From Limnanthes douglasii subsp. nivea (lineage: Eukaryota > Streptophyta > Magnoliopsida > Brassicales > Limnanthaceae), in contig JAUPFV010000002.1 in assembly GCA_036936605.1 (NCBI GenBank), forward strand, positions 317,208,893-317,272,892: a DNA stretch of 64,000 nt, in the 5' to 3' direction. Below the pieces are notes generated by a model. The model was not told where the DNA came from. It was given only the letters and a program-made list of their open reading frames with translations, and ran no database searches. Position 1 is the stretch's first letter, and every line of letters begins with the position of its first letter. A program made the translations under genes and the position numbers. Below are positions 41,560 to 53,099 of this stretch, piece by piece.

Positions 41560-42886
41560 ATCAAGTTGTTTAAAAGAATTGATATATTGATAATAAACGT
41601 GAGTTAATTTCTCAAAGTTAAAAAGAATTTTCTTTCTATTGGAATGTCACATGAGTAAGATTTTACTTATAGGGGTAGCAACGACAGACTTAGAGATTAC
41701 AAAGCTCACTTGTTGTTATGAAAGCCTATAAGACTAATAGTGTATTACTTCTTGAAGAGTTTGTATTGGTAGGCGGTATGTCTAGTGTAGAGAAATATTT
41801 ACCCAAGTTGTGGCATCTGAGGGTTGGGCATGCAGTGAGAAGGGTCGTATTAAAGTTAAAAAAACAACGGTTATTGGATGGTAGCACAATTCAGAAGTTG
41901 AGATTTTGTGAAAGTTGTGTGTTGTGTAAAAACAAAAGGTTAAATGTTTGCCTATCAAACATACAACGAGTGAAGTACTTGAATATGTTCATTTGTTCTT
42001 TGGGGTCTGCCATGATAACCTACTATAGGTGATGGAAGGTACTTTCTTTCTTTGATTTATGAATACTATGGGTTATACTTTTGAAGACTAACCTACTATT
42101 GGTATGTGAATGAGACATTCATTAGGTATTGTCTAAACTTGGAATTACTAGACACTAAACCGTGAGAGGAATTCTTAAACATAATGGAATTTCTAAAATA
42201 ATGAACCAAACCTTCATGAAAAAAGTTAGACGTATGCTTCAAACAGTCAAAATAGACTGAGAATTTTAGGAAGAAGTCGTGACAACAAATATGTTTATCA
42301 TCAACAAGAGTCCATCTTCGAAACTGAATTTTCTTTAGCCTTGAGAGACTTGGAATGGAAAGAAACCTGAGTTAGAATATTTAAGAGTGTTTAACTGTCC
42401 TGTCTATGCACATCTAAAGCAAGATAAGCTTCAACCGAGAGAACTAAAACTTTGTTCCATAAATATCCTGAAAGATTAAAATGATATGTGTTATGATGTC
42501 TTAAAACTGGACGTTAAAAGGATGTGATAAGCAAATACATGATTTTCAATGATGACATTCAATTAAAGAAGACGATGGAAACCAAACCTAAAAAAGATGT
42601 AAAGTTGATGATGGATCTGATCAAGAGAATGAAGATGAATATATTTCTGTCAAAGATGATTTTAGACATGTTCAAGGTCCGAATAATGTAAAGGAAGTTC
42701 ACCTATTGTATGAGTCAAAAGATAGCTGAAGGTCTGATATTCTAGAGCCTTCATATGACCAGACTAAATAGTAACATGATCTTGACGGTTAGCAATTGGT
42801 GAGAGATAGAGCACAACGATATACAAAGTCATCACAGAGGTGATTTTGCTGATGTTATTAATTATGTATTATTTATTAAAAGTGAA
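41321..42886 (+). repeat. K5 tandem unit 1 (about 1566 bp)
   Basis: Starts ATAGTTATCTGAAGGCCG within the gag-protease junction and ends in the linker after integrase (GATGTTATTAATTATG...AGTGAA). It includes the pre-integrase ORF 41718-42032 (KAYKTNSVLLLEEFVLVGG ... PKLWHLRVGHAVRR ... FCESCVLCKNKR) and decayed integrase (42050-42480). The next unit begins in register at 42887. Confidence 0.9.
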
Positions 42887-44439
42887 ATAGTTATCAGAAG
42901 GTGGAAGCCGAAGATCTTGCAATTGTTTCAATTGATTATGAGTATGATGATGGTTTACTGGCTTATACTTATAGATACGATGAAAAGTGGATGTTGGAGT
43001 CATAAGATTTATTCCAGATGACTTCCGAAAAACATTGGTTTGAAAACCTCAGATTCTTTTATGGTGGAAATTTCATCCGTGAGATGATAAATCATGTGTT
43101 GTTAAAAGAAATAAAATCTTTCGGCTTAAGTTGTCCATAAGAATTGAAAGATTGATAAAAAAATAAGATGTACTCTCCCAAAACTAAACAAAACATTTTT
43201 TATATGGGAATGTCAGATGAGGACTTATAATGGTGGAAACGATATACTTAGGGTCTTGCAAGGCTCACTCGTTGTTATGAAAGCCTATAAGACTAATGGT
43301 GTATTAGTTCTTGAAGGGTTTATAGTGGTAGGGTGTGTGTCTAGTGTAAAGAAAAATTCACCCAAGTTGTGGCATCTGAGGCTTGGGTCGAGAAAAGCCT
43401 TATTAAGCTTAGCAAACAAGGGTTGTTGGATGGTAACATATTTCAAAAGTTGACCTTTTGTGAACATTGTGTGCTAGGTAAATGCAAAAGGGTTAAGTTT
43501 ATGCCTAAAACGCATATAATCCGTGAAGTGTGTGAATATTTTTGTTTTGATCTCTGAGGCCCGCCACGAAAATCCATTATGGGTGATGCAAGGTAATTCA
43601 TGTCTTTGATTGATGAATACTCCGGAAATGTATGAGTTTTACTTTTGAAGACCAAGGAGGAAGCATTTGATACTTTTAGGAACTTGAAGAAGTTGGTTGA
43701 GAATCAGACTAGAAAGATGTGAATGAGGCCTTCATTAGGTATTTTCTAAACACCTAACCATGAGAAGAGTTCTTCAACATAATAGGATTACTAAAAGAAT
43801 TAACCAAACCTTGATGAAAAAAGTTAGGTGTATGTTTCAAACACTCAGAATGGCTCGAAAGAACTTGGAAGAAGTCATGACAATGACTACGTATATCATT
43901 TGTAAGAGTACATTTACAAGACTGAACTTTCTTTGTCATAACAAATCCTAGATTGGAAGGAGTGCGCACATGTGAAGCAAGATAATAGCATAAAAATATT
44001 TGTTCCTTACCTATTTGTAAAGGATAAAATATTATATTTTGTGGTGTTTTGAACCTGGACATAAAAAAGATATGATAAGTAGAGATGTCGTTTTCAATGA
44101 GGAGGATATACGATTGAAGAAGTTTTTTGACACTAAACCTATTACTGCCAATAAAAGGTATAAAGTTGATGATGTTTCTGATCAAAGTAGTTAAGTTGAA
44201 TATTCTTTTATCGAAGAGTATGTTAGACTTGTACAAACCCCAACTAAAAAAGTTCATCCATTGTATGAATCCAAATATGGTCGAGGGTTTGATGTTTTAG
44301 AGCCTTCAGATTACCATACTAGCGAGTAACATGATCTTGACAGTTATCAATTGGTGAGGGATTGAGCACAAAAAAATATAAATCCACCATAAATGGTTTT
44401 GCTCATGTTATTGATTATGAGTTATTTATTGAAAAATAA
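42887..44439 (+). repeat. K5 tandem unit 2 (about 1553 bp)
   Basis: Starts ATAGTTATCAGAAGGTGG. It repeats GAGTATGATGATGGTTTA, then KAYKTNGVLVLEGFIVVG (43279-43330), WHLRLGS, LIKLSKQGLLDGNIFQKL then TFCEHCVLGKCKRVKFMP (43369-43505) and LIDEYSGN...EEAFDTFRNLKKLVENQTRK (about 43612-43720). It retains an integrase segment lost from unit 1. The best 60 bases shared with unit 1 are about 90 percent identical; the average is lower. The 167-codon antisense ORF here is a shadow. Confidence 0.9.
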
Positions 44440-44999
44440 ACAACTATATGAAAGCCAAATCCGGAGATGTTAAAATTGTTTCACATGATTATGAGTATGA
44501 TCTTGGTTTAATGGCTTCTACTTGCGTATACAATTATAAGTATGTGTTGGATTCGGTAGCTTCATTCTAGATGGCTTCCAACAATACTAGTTTGAAAACC
44601 TGAGATTGTTTGATGGTGAAAATGCCATTTTCACGAATAACAAATCATGTGCTTTTAAAGGATTGAGAACTGTTAGGCTCAAGTAATCTACAAAAATTGA
44701 AAAATTGATTAAAAAGTGAGGTACTTACCCGAAGTGAAATGAAATATTTTTTTCTATTAGAATGTCATATGAGGAAAGGTTTACTTATAAGGGTAGACAC
44801 GATAGACTTAGGGTCTTTCAAGAGTCACTTGTTGTTATGAAAGCTTATAAGACTAATAGTGTGTTAGTTCTTGAAGGGTCTGTAGTGGTAGGGGTGTCTA
44901 GTATAGAGAAAGATTCACCCAATTTGTAGGACCCACGATTTGCACATGCAGTGAGAAGAGCCTTATTGATCTTACCAAACAAGGGTTGTTTGATGGTAG
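44440..44999 (+). repeat. K5 tandem unit 3 (partial, about 560 bp)
   Basis: Starts ACAACTATATGAAAGCC at the same junction. It repeats GATTATGAGTATGATC, CTTGTTGTTATGAAAGC, TATAAGACTAATAGTGTG and CATGCAGTGAGAAGAGCC, the last of which unit 1 has and unit 2 lacks. It ends at TTTGATGGTAG, where unrelated DNA begins. Confidence 0.9.
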
Positions 45000-45316
45000 T
45001 TATTAAGGGAAAATCATTTTTCAAATGACTTAGCTAAGATAATTAACTGAAATCGAGAAAGAAGGGAGAAAATGCTTAATACCTTTTTCTTATTCAAATG
45101 TGTGATCAGTCTAAAAATGAAGAATTTGGTCCTAATTTATATAATTTAAATAAGATATTATACCAATGAGTAAATTAAATGTGTGCCTAATCATTATTTT
45201 ACATGTATTATTCAATTATAACTGTCTAACAAACTTTCTTGATAACCTTTTATATGATGACATATATAAATACAGTTACAACCATTTAACAAATGTTTCA
45301 TATGCTCATCTTGATT
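45000..45316. other. AT-rich DNA following K5
   Basis: About 300 bases with no recognisable domain. The abrupt junction with unit 3 could be a deletion breakpoint or the edge of another insertion; no LTR end or target duplication is evident. Confidence 0.5.
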
Positions 45317-45510
45317 CTTCATATAGCCCTCGTTCATAAATCTGAATTAAACTATTAACCTAAATCTGAATGTGACCATCATCATATATCAAATTGTTTC
45401 TCTCGTCATAACACTGATTTTATCCCTCGTCACAACTCTCAATTTGACTCTCGTCCTAATCATGAATATAAGCCTCGACATATTTCCCCCGTTATATCTC
45501 TGAATATAAC
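45317..45510. repeat. Degenerate 24-bp minisatellite
   Basis: Consecutive units of 24 bases (one of 25) start at 45317, 45341, 45365, 45389, 45413, 45437, 45462 and 45486. The consensus is close to TCTGAATATAACCCTCGTCA plus four bases. Units differ from each other at a third or more of positions, so the array is old. 24 bases equals eight codons, but stops prevent a long repeat protein. Confidence 0.75.
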
Positions 45511-48394
45511 CCTCACATTACTCCACTTTATGTCTTCTTTCTTATCTATATTAGCCTGAAGACCCTGTCTATTATCTACATCTTATTTCTTTATTAGCTT
45601 TACTTAACTCGTCTAAAAAAGAACATATTCTAGTTGTGGAATATAGCCTTATCAAGACTTCCATAGTACTCAAACCAAACTCTTTTTAAATAATATCTTA
45701 AAGGACTAAAACAAAATTAGACGAGATGATAAAAATTCAAATAACATGTGTGTGCTAACCAAATTAACGCGTGTCTAACTATTTTGACATTTTTCATAAA
45801 TTCTACCATAATATCTATCATAAATTTTGACATAGTCTTAGCATCATTTCACTTTCTCACTACTAATCTGGCCGTAGACTTTCTTCTAATCTAACCATAA
45901 GAATTCTTCAATAACTAATCACTCGCTTTTCTATTCATAAACAAGCCATTTTTTTTCAATTACCACTCTTGCTTAACCTCTTCTCTCTCGAAACAAATTA
46001 CTTCCTTTACTTTAGTGTCTTCATCAATAGTCTAGAACTTACGATTTCAATCCACTCCTGAACATGTATCTACTATATCTAATCTATTCTTCATCTATCT
46101 ATGTTTCTTATTCTAAATGTTTTCATATATCAATATGCATCCTCATAACTATGAAAATAAAAAAAAAATTATCTAAATTTCATAGCCATATCACTAGAAA
46201 TCTAATACTAGTACAACTTTATTTTCACATGAATTTTCTAGATAGTCCTCATATTTTTCTAAGAAACATATGGCTAGTAGTAAAAGAAAATACACTAAGA
46301 TAAAACCTTCCCAAAATTTACACCCCTAAAAAACCATATAGACCTAGATCTTGATGAACTACAAATGAACGTTGTAGAAGAACAAAAATTCTTACAAAAA
46401 ACGTTTTAGTAACGAAAACAAACCCTATAAATATATGTTTGAAAAAAAATCATCAATATTTTAGGTTTTAGTATGGTATTCCTGACTACCTAGTAACTCG
46501 ACGTGCTAAAGTTGGCAACTTATCTCATCATTTTGAAAAAGATGAAATCTGTTTCTTTCCTGCTCCATTTTAATGAGGCTTTTTTTATTACTCTTTCAAC
46601 CTTACATGTTTATTTGTTTAAACATATTTGAATCTGTCCTACTCAGATAACAACTAACGGGTGGCACGTGCTACTAAGTGTATTACTGACTTCAAAATTT
46701 TAGACATTGTTTTACCCTTTCATTTTTTCCTTTTGACTCTTAAAATTGAAAAAACTTTAAGACAATCATTTTTATTTTTTTACCTTAAAATACTCAATCT
46801 GAATTACGAGTCCATCATATTTTGACCATAACTACAAAATAAGTTTTATCTATGTAACCAGAATTTGGGAGTCTAGAAATTCTACTGTCGGATTAGGTCA
46901 AATAGAGAAGATCCATACACAGACGTAAAATAAGATCTATTCAACTCAATTTTCTCTTCTGCTCTTTTATTTTACTTTTTCTAACATACTCCTTCAACTT
47001 CTTCTTCTTTTGCAGACCCATACAAAGTTCTCAAAAACTTTAACATGTTTTTTCACGATGACAAAACCTTAAAAGTTTTGTTTGTTGTTGCCCACCACAT
47101 CTATTAATTCGATCTTCATTATCTTTTCGCACCGGAAAACTTTATCCAAACTGGACTTTAGCCTCTACCAGAAATCATAATGAAAACTGATGGTAAACCA
47201 ATGATTTGCAAACCGAACAACCAGTTACAACTAAAAGTGCTCTCGTCTTATTTTGAGTATGAGTACAAACCCATAAATAATAAAGAATTGGCATAAGTAT
47301 TCCAAAGAATAAAATGAAAAAAGACTTTGAAAACATCAATGCTATCAATTCTTCCTTGAGTAAAACTTCCCTAAAGAATAAAAATCTCACCATCGCTTCA
47401 AATCCCCCCTCCCCAAGAATGACGAAACCAACAAATTTTTTTCAATTACCTCCTCTTGTCAATAATATGACAATCTTGAGGACAATGAAGACATATATTC
47501 CCTTTAAAAAAATGAGCCTTTGCTGGAAAAACAAAAAGTTAAGCAACCAAGAACACCGCCAACACTAATGTTAATTGCACCAACTCTTCTGATGCCCATG
47601 AGGATCTCATCAACAAAAATGCTAATAAAGATCTACATCCTCCCTCTAGCCAATCTAGTCAAGAGGCAAACATGGGTAAGAATCCAATTCTAGATATGGA
47701 CCCTTCCTTTAGTTCAAAATCAGAACAAAGCTATTAGACAAACATCAAATCAAGTCCCAAACGTAAGTTTCACAACCATTGGAAACCTCAATTTGTGCAA
47801 AGTGTCTACAACCCACCCTGCTACAATAATACTTATTTTTGTATCAATTTGATCTCCAAATTTGATCATATCTTGTCAATATTCACAATGTCCTAACATG
47901 GCTCAATACAATAACATGAGCGCATTTGATATCCTCCAGAGGAAATTTGAGATCCAATTAAATGTTTTTTTATTAATATTATGCATTTTTTATAAATATT
48001 ATGAATATTTTATCAGTTTGAAAGTTATTTTTAAGATACTTTGAAGAACATGTTTGCACTTCAGATTCCGCACACTATCATGTTATTTTATTTCAACATT
48101 GTTAAACATGTTTAATGTTTAATTTTCACGTCAACAGTTTCTAGTTTATATTTATATTTATCTATTTTATGTTCATGTTTGTCAGGATACTTTTATATTT
48201 GTCTACCTAACATTTATGTTTCTAATGAGACTTTTTTAAGGAATTTCTTACCTCATACTTACTCATTTCATAAAGTAGTTGAGGGGGATAAAATGTTTTT
48301 TTATCTTCCCCTACCTTAACTTTGACAACATACTCATTATTATTTTTTTGTGGGGTCGGTGTATATCTTTGACATTTAAAGTTAAGGCTCAATA
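45511..48394. other. Unassigned AT-rich region
   Basis: Nearly 2.9 kb with no retroelement domain that I recognise on either strand. It is A/T-rich with pyrimidine-rich stretches (45.9-46.0 and 46.9-47.0 kb) and short ORFs typical of chance. One hydrophilic frame at 47543-47737 is listed separately. Confidence 0.5.
47543..47737 (+). pseudogene. Hydrophilic Ser/Asn-rich coding relic, unidentified
   Basis: An ATG-less open frame of 64 codons reads ATKNTANTNVNCTNSSDAHE ... NKDLHPPSSQSSQEAN ... MDPSFSSKSEQSY and ends in TAG. Its composition (Ser, Asn, Asp, Pro) differs from the Ile/Lys/Phe-rich random ORFs around it. A following frame reads PKRKFHNHWKPQFVQSVYNP. It could be a linker of a decayed element ORF (gag or LINE ORF1), but no domain is recognised. 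Confidence 0.3.
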
Positions 48395-48871
48395 TGTTTA
48401 GGGAAAAATACTCACAAATGACTGCCAAAAGGATTACTTTATTAGTCTAGAAAGAAAATATATAATTTATATATTTGTAGTCCTATTGATACAATACAAA
48501 AAGAGATTTACTCTCCTAATATTATGTAATTGTCAGTTTGAACGTGGATAAGTGGAGTAAATACCCATTATGACAATTAATGCTACACGATCATTCATGC
48601 TGGTCGGAAGTGGGACTTGTGCAAGAAAGCGATTACAAACTACCTCATTAATGGGATTTTGCCCCTTCGATAAACCTATCATTTGATCTTCGCACGGTAA
48701 AACTTCATTTTCTACTCCTCTTGGTATGGGCTCTCTTAACCAAGAGCGGAGATAACAAATCGGCCGTTGGTTTTAGCTCTTAACTGACGTCTCATTCTAT
48801 TTTAGGCCTTGTCCTGATCTTATCTTGCCATGTATAAAGGGTATATATTGCCTGACGGTTATGACCTTATG
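48395..48871 (-). repeat. G3 3' LTR (left copy)
   Basis: Shares with the right copy ACAAATGACTGCCAAAA, TGTAATTGTCAGTTTGAA / CGTAACTGCCCGTTTGAA, TTCTTAACTGG-like and ATAAAGG.TATAT. Similarity fades after the phrase GCCTGACGGTTATGACC at 48871. It contains about 100 bases with no counterpart on the right (around 48560-48720), so one copy has a deletion. Confidence 0.75.
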
Positions 48872-49159
48872 AGAAATCCCCTAGTCCTTTCAGTGACATA
48901 TACCGAGGAGATGGGTTAGTGAAAAAAATCAATATGAAGAGCAAGATAGGTAGAACGTGTCACTAGGTGAATCTGGTGGGAGAAATTTGTAAGGTTAGCC
49001 AGGTGATGCTAAACAAATTGACATGACTACGTGCACCTACAAAAATTTGACATATAGTGCGAGAACGATGCCTTTCACATCATATCCCTCACACAAACAT
49101 GATGGGTTGCTTCTATAGATGGGTGTAAAAGATTATTCCTTTCTAATAGCCTATATTTC
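48872..49159. other. G3 region between 3' LTR and antisense coding region
   Basis: Mixed-composition DNA, possibly the start of the LTR beyond the recognised homology and the 5' leader of the antisense gene. CATATACCGAGGAGATGGG is followed by AT-rich sequence. No ORF. Confidence 0.4.
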
Positions 49160-52100
49160 CATTGGGCAAATAAATTTAATTTAAAAAATCCAATAGTCAA
49201 TTGTGGTGCGTCGTGTAGGCCACTAGAACTCCAAGGGGTTGTAGAAATTACTTTATTTAGGACATTAGAGGCTCATTCATATTATTTTCCTTTGAAAGTG
49301 TTGAGTGAGTTTGTGAGAGAACAATTGTATTTTCTTAAGAATCATCGTGCATCATTGATGCTCTGGTCATCGTAAAACAAGTACATCATCGTATCTATAA
49401 CTTTGTTTACTTGTCATTTGTCCAACTTTTGGAGTGCTGGGGGGATCGGTTTTGGGATTCCATAAGGATTATGCCCACTTGTATATTATAAGGGTCTTCC
49501 ACCGTCAAAACCTTTCCACATGTAGCACTTCACTGTGAGACTAGGTTTAGCCATTACACTTGAGCTAACAAAACCTACTGGTACTTTGTAGTCTGCTAAG
49601 TCAAATATGGATTCTAAGGCAACCGAAAAGAAAAGGTCAAAAGAGGCTAGTCCTCCCAATAGTCCCCCAAGGAAGAAGTAGAAGACGTTGTGTTTCTGGA
49701 TCAATATTTTGAATGTATTACCATGAAATATGAGTATTTGACGGAGGATAGTCATCAAGAGTTTAATAAGAGATACAACATTCCTAACATTTTGATAACT
49801 CGAGTTCTCGTTCTCGACAAACAACCTTACCAATATCAGGAGAACAAAATATGGTTATATACAACTTTTTTTTACTCGGCCTCCAGCTGTCGTTCCCTGC
49901 ATTCATTCGAAATATTTTCAGCTATAACAATATGTGCCCAACACAGCTCATTACGAATATCTAGCTTATACTATTGAGCTACTGCAAATTCGTGTGAGCT
50001 TGACCGACCTGTTGGCTACTTCAAATGCACCTAAACTGGCTGAGTTGCCCTGCTTCCATGTCCAACGAAGCGTGGTAAAAAAGTTGGTGGACCTGGTATT
50101 TTATGATAAAAAAAAAGATGCACTCCTTCCTATTTTTCTCCAAGAACTGGGAGCATAAGAATGACCCGAAGAACTTATAATTATAAATAATATGGACGGA
50201 AACATGTAAGAAAAAGGTGTTTTAGTGCTTGTAATGGGAAGGATATCTTACCGTGTCCCTAGACTGATCCGGTCATATGTTTATGTTATGCAGGAGACAT
50301 AAATCATTAATAGTGGTGCAAGGAGATTAACACGGGGGATATGATTAACATGTTGAAGAGTTTATCGGGTACTTATTATTCTACTTTGAGGCTCGAGGTA
50401 CCCCACTTATTCACCTAGGTGAATTTTCTCATAACCGGTTTATGGCCTACACCACTGCTAAAGATGATAGACGGGGGGGAGTTGGTGTTAACAGGTACTG
50501 GAAACAATGCTACAACCAAACAGATACATGCACTAATGTGTTAGAGGTATATGGACGGTAATAACAGTGATGTTGAGCTTGATGACCCTCAAGAAGAGGA
50601 AATGAAAAGAAACCAAGGTGGTGTTTCGAGGTTAGAAGAAACAAGCCCGACAATATGATAAAGTATTGGTGAAGAAGAATAACGAGAGTGGCTAGTTCGA
50701 AGGAGTCATTGGGTTAACTGTTGCCAAATCCCTGTGTGGTGGCGAGGTAAATCAGTCAATTGAGGTGACCGACACTAAAGGATCAAAACAGTTGGTCAAG
50801 ATGCCCGACCCCCACGATGTTGATTGAGAAAGAGTATAATCGATTGGTGAACCGACACAGATAAGAAGGTGCCGATCTTGGAAATAAGATTGACACTCGT
50901 ACATGATGAGGATGAAAAGGATGAACCTCTAATGAATAAAGTTCATAAGGTCTCAAGAATAGTGGTTGGTGAAGGGAACGAGGCTGCCTCTTATGATATA
51001 ATTGTGCTGGACAATGAGGTTGGTGCACGGGAGACGGTTCAAGATGGAAGGGACTTGGTGTCACAAAGACTTAATGAGAAGGCCCCCTAGGGAAATATTT
51101 CAAGGATGATGCCAGCTGCTACGGGTAATGTGCCCCGAAAGGAGCCTCTGGTGAAACTGGTGGGTGGGGTCGGGCTCATCCACGGTAAATATAGTGAGAC
51201 CGGACCTAGTCTTGAGCAAAGTGGTTAGGGTTGAAATAACTTTTGAGGCCCTTCTTTCTAGCGTGCCTGTTGATGTAGAGAATTTTCCACCTGATACCCC
51301 AATGCCCACTCCATTTGTAATGATGTTCCGCCAGCTAAAGAACTGCTCAGAGCTAACGTTTTATGATAGCATGACGATGGTTGAAATACTCTAAAGGTAA
51401 CTGGATTTGGCGATAGAGATATGCATGACATCTCTTTAAATAACATATGTACTATACCCTAAGAGTTTTTACCTTACAATCTTGGTTTCTTATCTTATGC
51501 AGAGCCACCATAATTCAATGGTGTTAGCTTACCGTCGTATGAAGATGCTGGACACATAGGAAATAGAAAATTGGAAACCAGAACCCTTATTTTATGGGTC
51601 TGTGACGGGTTTAACCATCGTGTTGGGTCATCACGGACGTACGGAGAAATGGTGGCCAAGGAAAAGGAAAAGATAGAAATGGAGTTAGAGGTGGTGGCTG
51701 CAATGAGGAGTGATTGTCGTCAATAATGTCTGGAGCTTATCAGTGGTAAGACAACTCTGAGTGCCCAAAGAACTAAGTAGACGATACGAAATGCTGAGGT
51801 GATGGCCCAAAGCGCATAATTATTGTCAAAATATGACGCATGCGCAAAAAATTGAGAAGTTAACCAACAAAGTAACTTTATTGCCTTGGAGAATGCGAGC
51901 CTACGGGTGGTAGTCTTGGATACAAAAACAGCCATAGAGCAAGAGAGATAGAAGATGGCAAAAGAGACCGAATGGGCTCTTGCTAATAAGGAGAATTTGG
52001 TGATAGATACGTCCATGGGAACGCTCGACGAGGGGCGAAAATATACTATGTCAGAGCCCTGAAAGAGGAACCCGGGTCTATTGTTAGGGTCCCTGAGGAG

Positions 52101-52326
52101 GTTTGTCCCTAAAGAGGAACAACTCGAGGTTCCTAGTGTTGAAGAGGAATGAGACTACAAGAAGCTGAGCGATGGAAAGCAATTACCTAATGCCGTTGAT
52201 TGTCTCCCAAAGCTAACAAGGAATTCGCTACCTGAACCCTTGAGCCGGGAGAAAGATGTGTTGGGCATTGGTCATCCCCTCCCCTCCGACGACCTAGGTA
52301 GATACAAGTTGTATTTATTGTTTTAA
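49160..52326 (+). pseudogene. Antisense, apparently spliced coding relic inside G3
   Basis: On the strand opposite to G3 gag-pol, coding-like blocks run left to right: GASCRPLELQGVVEI then YFPLKVLSEFVREQLYFLKN (about 49200-49345), MDSKATEKKRSKEASPPNSP then PRKK (49607-49680, a basic Pro/Ser linker), PNTAHYEYLAYTIELLQIRV (49934-50000), VEIRLTLVHDEDEK-like acidic text, and a coiled-coil-like, Glu/Lys/Ala-rich end (AKEKEKIEMELEVVAAMRSD, about 51650-51710; ALENASLRVVVLDTKTAIEQ, about 51880-51945), closing GHPLPSDDLGRYKLYLLF stop at 52326. Two splice-like junction pairs occur (AT|GTAAG at 50207 to TTATGCAG|G at about 50294; AAAG|GTAACT at about 51397 to TTATGCAG|AGCC at about 51501). This suits the antisense additional ORFs of Tat elements; capture of a host gene is the alternative. 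Confidence 0.6.
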
Positions 52327-52478
52327 GCTGCTTTTAGAATATCGTATGTGGTGTTCTTGTATAACTCGAATATTGGAGAACTAATATACCATTGTGACAT
52401 GGTCACGTTGTAAATTTGGAAACTGTGTGAGTTTATTTATTATCTACTTGGAGAATGTGCAGTTATAACAAATATATT

Positions 52479-52846
52479 AAGGCTGAGTGTCGCCTATTGC
52501 GTGGCTGGTACCGACTTTATTTAACTAGTAGGTGTCATTTGATGACTTGTTGAGACAATGGGATTAGTGTGGCCCTTGAATATCCCCTTAGGGAGTGCTG
52601 ATTAGCCCAATCACATATATGACTCTATCGGTCAAGGCTCAATATGGCTTATCATGTGGCCAGTTGTGACTTTGCTTTGTTACCATTTTTCTTGTAATAC
52701 CCTTGAGGGTTATTGGGCTTAGTAGGACCCCTTGCATAATCATTAATGATGTGGCTAATTAGCCCTACCACATAATAGACTACATTAGTCATGGTTCAGT
52801 AGGGCTCATTGCGTAGGCCGTAGGTTTGGTTTATTAACTCAGTCGG
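52479..52846. repeat. 155-bp tandem array in the G3 3' region (about 2.4 units)
   Basis: Units start at 52479 (AAGGCTGAGTGTCGCC), 52634 (AAGGCTCAATATGGC) and 52791 (ATGGTTCAGTAGGGC), spacings 155 and 157 bases. Shared text includes ATTAGCCC, TGACTCTATCGGTC / AGACTACATTAGTC and GCGTGGCTGG / CATGTGGCCAG. The third unit is partial. It lies between the integrase end and the antisense region, where Tat elements are known to carry variable tandem repeats that can seed satellites. Confidence 0.8.
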
Positions 52847-53099
52847 ATTGAGGAGAAAATAGAAATAAGGGATGATAAATAACAAATAAAAATACATGTA
52901 TTAATGAGAACGTAAATAATTGATTAATCAATAAAAATAATATGCCTCATTAAAAAAAACCTTATGCACCCTCAGAAGGGAAAAAGAGCGTACAGTAGCC
53001 TTACATAGCGCTTTGATATAGTTTTAAATGGTTAATACTACATGGATGCTTAATAGCCTTACCGTCTGCTTCAGCAAGTTGATATGCTCCATGTGGTCC
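52847..53099 (-). other. G3 spacer downstream of integrase
   Basis: AT-rich sequence in its left half. The right part (53000-53099) may contain the integrase tail; AGCAAGTTGATATGCTCCATG resembles the end of the gypsy integrase frame (LQHMEHINLL-like on the - strand). No firm assignment. Confidence 0.35.

Larger units (their letters stand above)
40810..45000 (+). mobile_element. K5: copia fragment with internal tandem triplication, + strand
   Basis: Begins with a copia gag and zinc-knuckle region, then a segment running from the knuckle through protease, pre-integrase and integrase to the integrase-reverse transcriptase linker occurs three times head to tail (units at 41321, 42887 and 44440). 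No reverse transcriptase, RNase H or LTR is visible. The third unit breaks off at about 45000. All units carry different stops. Confidence 0.9.

Noticed and set aside
43754..44257. 167-codon antisense ORF in K5
   Set aside because: It lies wholly opposite the integrase-to-linker part of tandem unit 2, where the + strand text is clearly copia. Long antisense frames are common opposite AT-rich copia sequence.
45317..45510. 24-bp periodic array considered as a CRISPR-like or repeat-protein array
   Set aside because: Units are contiguous without spacers and too divergent for CRISPR, the genome is a plant, and frames contain stops, so it is a minisatellite.
49486..51446. Several - strand ORFs (49486-49833, 50783-51064, 51100-51309, 51258-51446) in line with G3 gag-pol
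   Set aside because: The coding-like composition, linker, acidic and coiled-coil blocks and splice-like junctions are on the + strand. The - strand ORFs show no gypsy domain and are taken as shadows.
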